Source: Methylomonas sp. | GTDB taxonomy: Bacteria > Pseudomonadota > Gammaproteobacteria > Methylococcales > Methylomonadaceae | Length of the DNA: 8,933 bases | Direction: 5' to 3' | Assembly (NCBI GenBank): GCA_028688235.1 | Contig: JAQTYP010000118.1 | Span: 1 to 8,933 of the forward strand | Shown: in pieces, positions 6,458 to 8,933 of the stretch | Position numbering within the stretch: the stretch's first letter is position 1 | Layout of the letters: each line of letters starts with the position of its first letter | Notes under the pieces: model-generated | Told to the model about the DNA's origin: nothing | Databases searched by the model: none | The model's input: the letters and a program-made list of their open reading frames with translations, nothing else | Position numbers and translations under genes: made by a program

Positions 6458-6667
6458 TCAATGATATGGCTGGAATCCTCTTCTTCTATCTCGTACGTCC
6501 TTTATCATGATCGAATCCGAATCTTCTGACTTGGACTGATCGACCAACGTGATGAAACCGTAACCATCTTCTACTTCGGCGACGGCATTCTTCCTGTCGT
6601 TCAAGGCCAATAATGCGTCCCTCGGACTCTCCGCCTCAATCTCGACTGTAACCTTGTACTTATCCAT
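6458..6667 (-). CDS. Small hypothetical protein (69 residues)
   Basis: The protein starts MDKYKVTVEIEAESPRDALL, a beta strand followed by a helix as in small alpha/beta folds that bind partners or nucleic acid, and ends in a basic tail (DVRDRRRGFQPYH). The middle has alternating acidic residues. AAGGA lies six bases before the ATG, so the start is well supported. No family is recognised. The duplicated sigma-54 promoter P2 (6837-6853) points at this gene from about 160 bases upstream, with a large palindrome in the intervening leader. A TATAAT at about 6683-6688 on the same strand could be a housekeeping -10 box, but there is no good -35 box. With the 49-residue gene it forms a likely two-gene unit, at the position occupied by the PspA-like gene in the other copy of this control region. 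Confidence 0.7.
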   Translation of the reverse strand: MDKYKVTVEIEAESPRDALLALNDRKNAVAEVEDGYGFITLVDQSKSEDSDSIMIKDVRDRRRGFQPYH

Positions 6668-6701
6668 GACGGTTCCTTAAATTATATTGTTGGATTCGGG
6701 A

Positions 6702-6813
6702 AAATGGGCTATCCATTTAACGCAAGTTAGCGCATAGGTTGTGGTCATGATTCCTAAAATAGGAAGCTATTGCCATATGTAGAGAGTACTTGCGTAAAGT
6801 GGATAGCCCATTT
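6702..6813. repeat. 112-bp nested palindrome with 26-bp near-perfect inverted repeats (MITE-like)
   Basis: The arms 6702-6727 and 6788-6813 are inverted repeats matching at 24 of 26 positions (outer part AAATGGGCTATCCA). Between them, centred on the same axis, is the hairpin TTCCTA-AAA-TAGGAA (6751-6765). It has no coding capacity. The structure fits a small non-autonomous transposable element, or a large RNA hairpin in the leader of the 69-residue gene. Homology of the flanking DNA to the other control-region copy stops at its right edge, which favours an insertion. No clear target-site duplication was found. Confidence 0.7.
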
Positions 6814-6836
6814 CGCTAATTGTTCAACCAAGCTAC

Positions 6837-6853
6837 TGCAAGCCGGATGCCAA
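6837..6853 (-). promoter_or_regulatory. Sigma-54 (-24/-12) promoter P2 facing the two small genes
   Basis: The minus strand reads TTGGCATCCGGCTTGCA: GG and GC ten bases apart, with TGGCA and TTGCA both matching consensus. It corresponds to P1 in the duplicated region and is closer to consensus, having TTGCA instead of TTGCG. Predicted transcription start is near 6826, running through the palindromic element to the 69-residue gene at 6667. Confidence 0.75.
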
Positions 6854-6984
6854 GAACTTAAAACCTTTTTTACAAAGAGTTAGATTACAAAGCCCTTATA
6901 ACAACACAAGACGATCAACAAAAAATGCATGCATGATGTACTAATATTACTCAAACGATTCTAATCAATACAAAGCGATCAACG

Positions 6985-7113
6985 ATGATCAAACTCAGCT
7001 CCGAGCAACGCCATTTTTTTCAGCAAATTGCCGATCTGGCTTTCATCAATCCGTTTAGCAAGAAAGGGAACAGGCTGATTGCCGCTTACCGGCCATCCAA
7101 CCCGGAAAATTGA
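6985..7113 (+). pseudogene. N-terminal remnant of a second copy of the sigma-54 activator gene
   Basis: The frame starts MIKLSSEQRHFFQQIADLAF, nearly identical to the activator's first residues, and keeps INPFS. A net one-base deletion in the next codons shifts the frame, and a stop is reached after 42 residues at 7111-7113. Nucleotide similarity continues in the original frame to about 7143 and then ends. The AAA+ and DNA-binding parts are absent. The remnant probably persists because it was carried along with the control region. Confidence 0.85.
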
Positions 7114-7244
7114 CGCAGGAACAACGCATCCAGCAAATACAACTTTACCGAAAAATGCTGGAAAGGATCGCATACCCACTAGGATTCATATAGAGTCGCA
7201 TTCCATTTGTTTATCGAATGAAGTTAATAATCCGGGATTGAAAA

Positions 7245-7619
7245 ATGACAAATCTTCAATGGCTAGATGAATACAATATAGGAAATGAAATAATTGATAA
7301 GCAGCATCACTACTTGTTTGATCTGGCAAATCAAATGCTTGATCCTCATAACGACTGTCAAGCGATTCATCAAAAATTTTTAGTGTTAGACCATTTTTTA
7401 AAGGTTCATTTCGCTGAGGAAGAAAAATTGATGACGGAATACAATTTATCAGAGATAAATCAGCACAAGAAAGCTCATGAGCTACTGTTGGCGGAATTAG
7501 AAGAAATTAGCCAAGAAATAGTTCGTGGCCAGATGAACAAAAACAAAATACTTGATTTTATGCGCCATTGGTTATTTGAGCATTTCCTGAAAATGGACAT
7601 GACGTTAAAGCGTTTTTGA
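7245..7619 (+). CDS. Bacteriohemerythrin
   Basis: 124-residue single-domain hemerythrin that binds O2 at a non-haem di-iron site in the cytoplasm. All seven iron ligands can be placed: H21 (IDKQHHYLF), H55 and E59 (VHFAEEE), H74 and H78 (QHKKAH), H113 and D118 (WLFEHFLKMD). The spacing is as in other bacterial single-domain proteins, and the length is typical. GGGA lies seven bases before the ATG. In methanotrophs such proteins are proposed to store O2 or deliver it to methane monooxygenase; in other bacteria they serve in oxygen sensing or detoxification. The gene is visibly more AT-rich than the neighbouring activator and ATPase genes. It lies just downstream of the activator remnant on the same strand, but no sigma-54 promoter faces it. 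Confidence 0.93.
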   Translation: MTNLQWLDEYNIGNEIIDKQHHYLFDLANQMLDPHNDCQAIHQKFLVLDHFLKVHFAEEEKLMTEYNLSEINQHKKAHELLLAELEEISQEIVRGQMNKNKILDFMRHWLFEHFLKMDMTLKRF

Positions 7620-7639
7620 ATGCTTAGGGTAAATAAAAA

Positions 7640-7655
7640 AGGTTAAAAATAACCT
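7640..7655. terminator. Weak hairpin after bacteriohemerythrin
   Basis: AGGTTA-AAAA-TAACCT forms a 6-bp stem 20 bases after the stop codon, flanked by A- and T-rich sequence. The stem is short and AU-rich, so it is only a possible terminator. Confidence 0.35.
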
Positions 7656-7789
7656 AAATTTGCTCAATCAGAAAATTGAAGGAGGAAAACCGATCCTTTT
7701 CAGACCTAGATGTGCGAAATTCATGTGACAAGAATTAGCCGGTAAGCCGTTAGCGTCGAATATCGGTAGCCGTTCGGCAAACGATCAAC

Positions 7790-7829
7790 GCCGTTTTAGT
7801 ACCAATTCGGCATTAAAACGGCTCCATTT
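7790..7829 (-). repeat. Dispersed repeat, copy B, with a perfect 9-bp stem; possible convergent terminator
   Basis: GCCGTTTTA (7790-7798) and TAAAACGGC (7814-7822) are perfectly complementary around a 15-base loop, GTACCAATTCGGCAT. The loop core and the downstream GGCTCC match copy A at 1425-1462. The element lies between the convergent bacteriohemerythrin and ATPase genes, 22 bases past the ATPase stop, and could end transcription from either side. Confidence 0.6.
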
Positions 7830-7843
7830 ATATGCCTTATCCG

Positions 7844-8767
7844 CTAACGCCCCACCCCCTTGAACGCGAAGTAGCGGAAGGTCAGGAACAGGGCGGTGCC
7901 AAGGCCGCCGAGAATATACAAGGTTTTGTCGCCGGTACCCATACCCACGTAGCGCATGGAGACGATTACCGCGCCCAGGATCATGATCAAGGGCGTAAAG
8001 TCGATGTAGAACACGCCGGCATCATGGCGCATTTCCCGCACCTTGCGCTTGTCGATGATTCTTTCCTTGCCGGATTCGTCCAGCATGTCATAGATTGCCT
8101 GCGGCACCCCGCCCGACTGTTTGACGACGTGGGAAATGTACAAATCCGGCGATTCGATCAGAATACCCGTGGCAACGATGTAAGCCTTCACCATTTCGCA
8201 AACGGCGTTACGCGGTAACGGTTTAACCTCGATTTCCTTCATTTTCCACCATAATTTGCGGATTCTGGCTTTTTTCTCGGACGCACAACCGATGACTTGG
8301 GCATGATCGAAGATAGCCAGCCAGAACGCCATTTGCGTTGGTGTGAGCGTGGTTAGGTCGTCGACTGCAATCACAGGCTTACTATCAGCCCTGGCCAGTG
8401 CCGGAATGATCGCCTGGGTCAAATCTCGCATGCTCGCGCGGTTGACCTGACTTTTCACTTCCCGCCATTCGATTTCGGGGCCGGGCGTATCGTGAAACTT
8501 GGCCGGAAGATCCAGCTCCTTGGCGCCGATCAATCCCAAGGCCAGCATTTGCCTGGCTATCTCGACAAACTGGCCTTTTGCCTGATGGTCGTGCAAGATT
8601 ATCAGCAAATCGATTTTGTCGGCCGCCTTATCCAGCGCCGACCGCAATATGGCCGATTTGCCGATGCCGACAGGCCCGGTCAAGATCACATGCTTACCTT
8701 TGCGGATTTCCGCAATCAACTCGGCCACCGTTTCGTCACGGCCGATCAATCCGACAATCTTATCCAT
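7844..8767 (-). CDS. AAA+-type ATPase with a C-terminal two-helix membrane anchor
   Basis: 307 residues from the ATG at 8767, which has GGGAGG about six bases upstream. An in-frame ATG at 8866 would add 33 residues of unlikely sequence. The nucleotide-binding core has Walker A GPVGIGKS at 31-38, Walker B PVIAVDDL at 131-138 and a probable lid motif SGGVPQAI at 218-225, in the style of ORC/Cdc6-like or STAND-like P-loop proteins. Two membrane helices follow at about 256-274 and 283-303, with GMGTGDK between, and a short basic end. A P-loop ATPase carrying a C-terminal membrane hairpin is not a standard housekeeping layout. It is not IstB or TniB, since the motifs and tail differ. Function is unknown; I would guess an element-associated or defence-related role. 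The neighbouring gene upstream is outside the window. Confidence 0.8.
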   Translation of the reverse strand: MDKIVGLIGRDETVAELIAEIRKGKHVILTGPVGIGKSAILRSALDKAADKIDLLIILHDHQAKGQFVEIARQMLALGLIGAKELDLPAKFHDTPGPEIEWREVKSQVNRASMRDLTQAIIPALARADSKPVIAVDDLTTLTPTQMAFWLAIFDHAQVIGCASEKKARIRKLWWKMKEIEVKPLPRNAVCEMVKAYIVATGILIESPDLYISHVVKQSGGVPQAIYDMLDESGKERIIDKRKVREMRHDAGVFYIDFTPLIMILGAVIVSMRYVGMGTGDKTLYILGGLGTALFLTFRYFAFKGVGR

Positions 8768-8864
8768 TGCCGCCTCCCAATGTGTTGGCCTTGCCTTCGA
8801 GGTAAGTGTAGCGGCCCGATAACATAAATCACAGGACCCGATTACATCCGTTTTTAGGGACCAC

Positions 8865-8932
8865 ATTAGCTGAGAATATCCGGGCGTCAGGAATCGGATT
8901 AAGTGAGAATGAGCCCAAATTAATTGATAACA
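8865..8932 (-). mobile_element. Possible end of an IS21-like insertion sequence
   Basis: ATTAGCTGAGAAT (8865-8877) and ATTAAGTGAGAAT (8898-8910) are direct repeats matching at 11 of 13 positions, 33 bases apart. On the minus strand the outer boundary would begin TGTTATCAATTAAT. IS21-family ends start with TGT and carry several such internal repeats, but no transposase gene is present, so this would be a solo or truncated end. Confidence 0.3.
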
Positions 8933-8933
8933 G

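Larger units (their letters stand above)
6812..7143. repeat. Duplicate of 4623-4955: regulator control region plus the start of its gene
   Basis: 332 bases here correspond collinearly to 333 bases at 4623-4955. The shared sequence runs from TTCGCTA through the promoter core GGATGCCAA, then a diverged stretch, then the near-identical block ATGCATGATGTACTAATATT and onward, and into the first codons of the activator, ending at CAGCAAATACAAC. The upstream 70 bases differ at about four positions. The coding part differs at about a dozen and has a net one-base deletion. The promoter-proximal spacer is much more diverged. Confidence 0.9.
6668..7244. other. 577-base region without an intact gene: palindromic element, duplicated sigma-54 control region, regulator remnant
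   Basis: Between the 69-residue gene and bacteriohemerythrin, in order: ribosome site and TATAAT box of the small gene, a 112-base nested palindrome (6702-6813), sigma-54 promoter P2 facing left (6837-6853), a conserved probable activator-binding block (6913-6984), a frameshifted 42-codon remnant of the activator gene (6985-7113) and about 100 bases of unique sequence before bacteriohemerythrin. No strong promoter is evident for the last gene. Confidence 0.7.

Noticed and set aside
6695..6820. Target-site duplication around the 112-base palindrome
   Set aside because: Short TTCG matches occur on both sides but not at equal distance from the arm ends, so no duplication can be claimed.
7681..7700. 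AGGAGG sequence suggesting a small gene after bacteriohemerythrin
   Set aside because: No start codon follows at a usable distance.
8768..8866. Upstream in-frame ATG at 8866 giving a 340-residue ATPase
   Set aside because: The extra 33 residues look non-coding and overlap a possible insertion-sequence end; the ATG at 8767 has GGGAGG at proper spacing.

Overview
The window looks like a chromosomal stretch of a gammaproteobacterium. An intact bacteriohemerythrin, mixed base composition and several dispersed palindromic repeats would suit a methanotroph of the Methylococcales, but nothing here fixes the genus. No tRNA, rRNA, CRISPR array or intact transposase was seen.

Layout. 1-1295 (minus): a YdjM/DUF457-type membrane hydrolase running off the left edge, preceded by a phage-type DUF1353 protein. 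1296-1748: repeat-rich DNA without a convincing gene. 1749-2423 (minus): a seven-helix membrane protein. 2562-2591: a perfect 13-bp hairpin. 2607-4597 (minus): a two-gene operon, a PspA/IM30-like coiled-coil protein followed by a membrane protein with about 12 helices. 4796-6250 (plus): a divergent sigma-54 activator with an uncharacterised N-terminal domain and an intact GAFTGA loop. 6269-6667 (minus): two small genes (69 and 49 codons). 6702-6813: a 112-bp nested palindrome. 6812-7143: a decayed copy of the regulator's control region and first codons. 7245-7619 (plus): bacteriohemerythrin. 7790-7822: a hairpin repeat. 7844-8767 (minus): a membrane-tailed AAA+ ATPase. 8768-8933: possible insertion-sequence end.

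Main result. The segment between the activator and the PspA-like gene holds a good -24/-12 promoter (GG-N10-GC) facing the PspA-like gene, so the module reads as a Psp-like envelope-stress circuit: activator, sigma-54, PspA-like protein plus membrane partner. The segment 4623-4955 (promoter, intervening region and first ~53 regulator codons) recurs at 6812-7143 with almost identical length (333 against 332 bases). The coding part of the second copy is frameshifted, but its -24/-12 promoter is intact, closer to consensus than the first, and faces the two small genes. I infer that these small unknown proteins are a second target of the same activator, with a palindromic element in their mRNA leader. 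Of everything in the window this most deserves testing.
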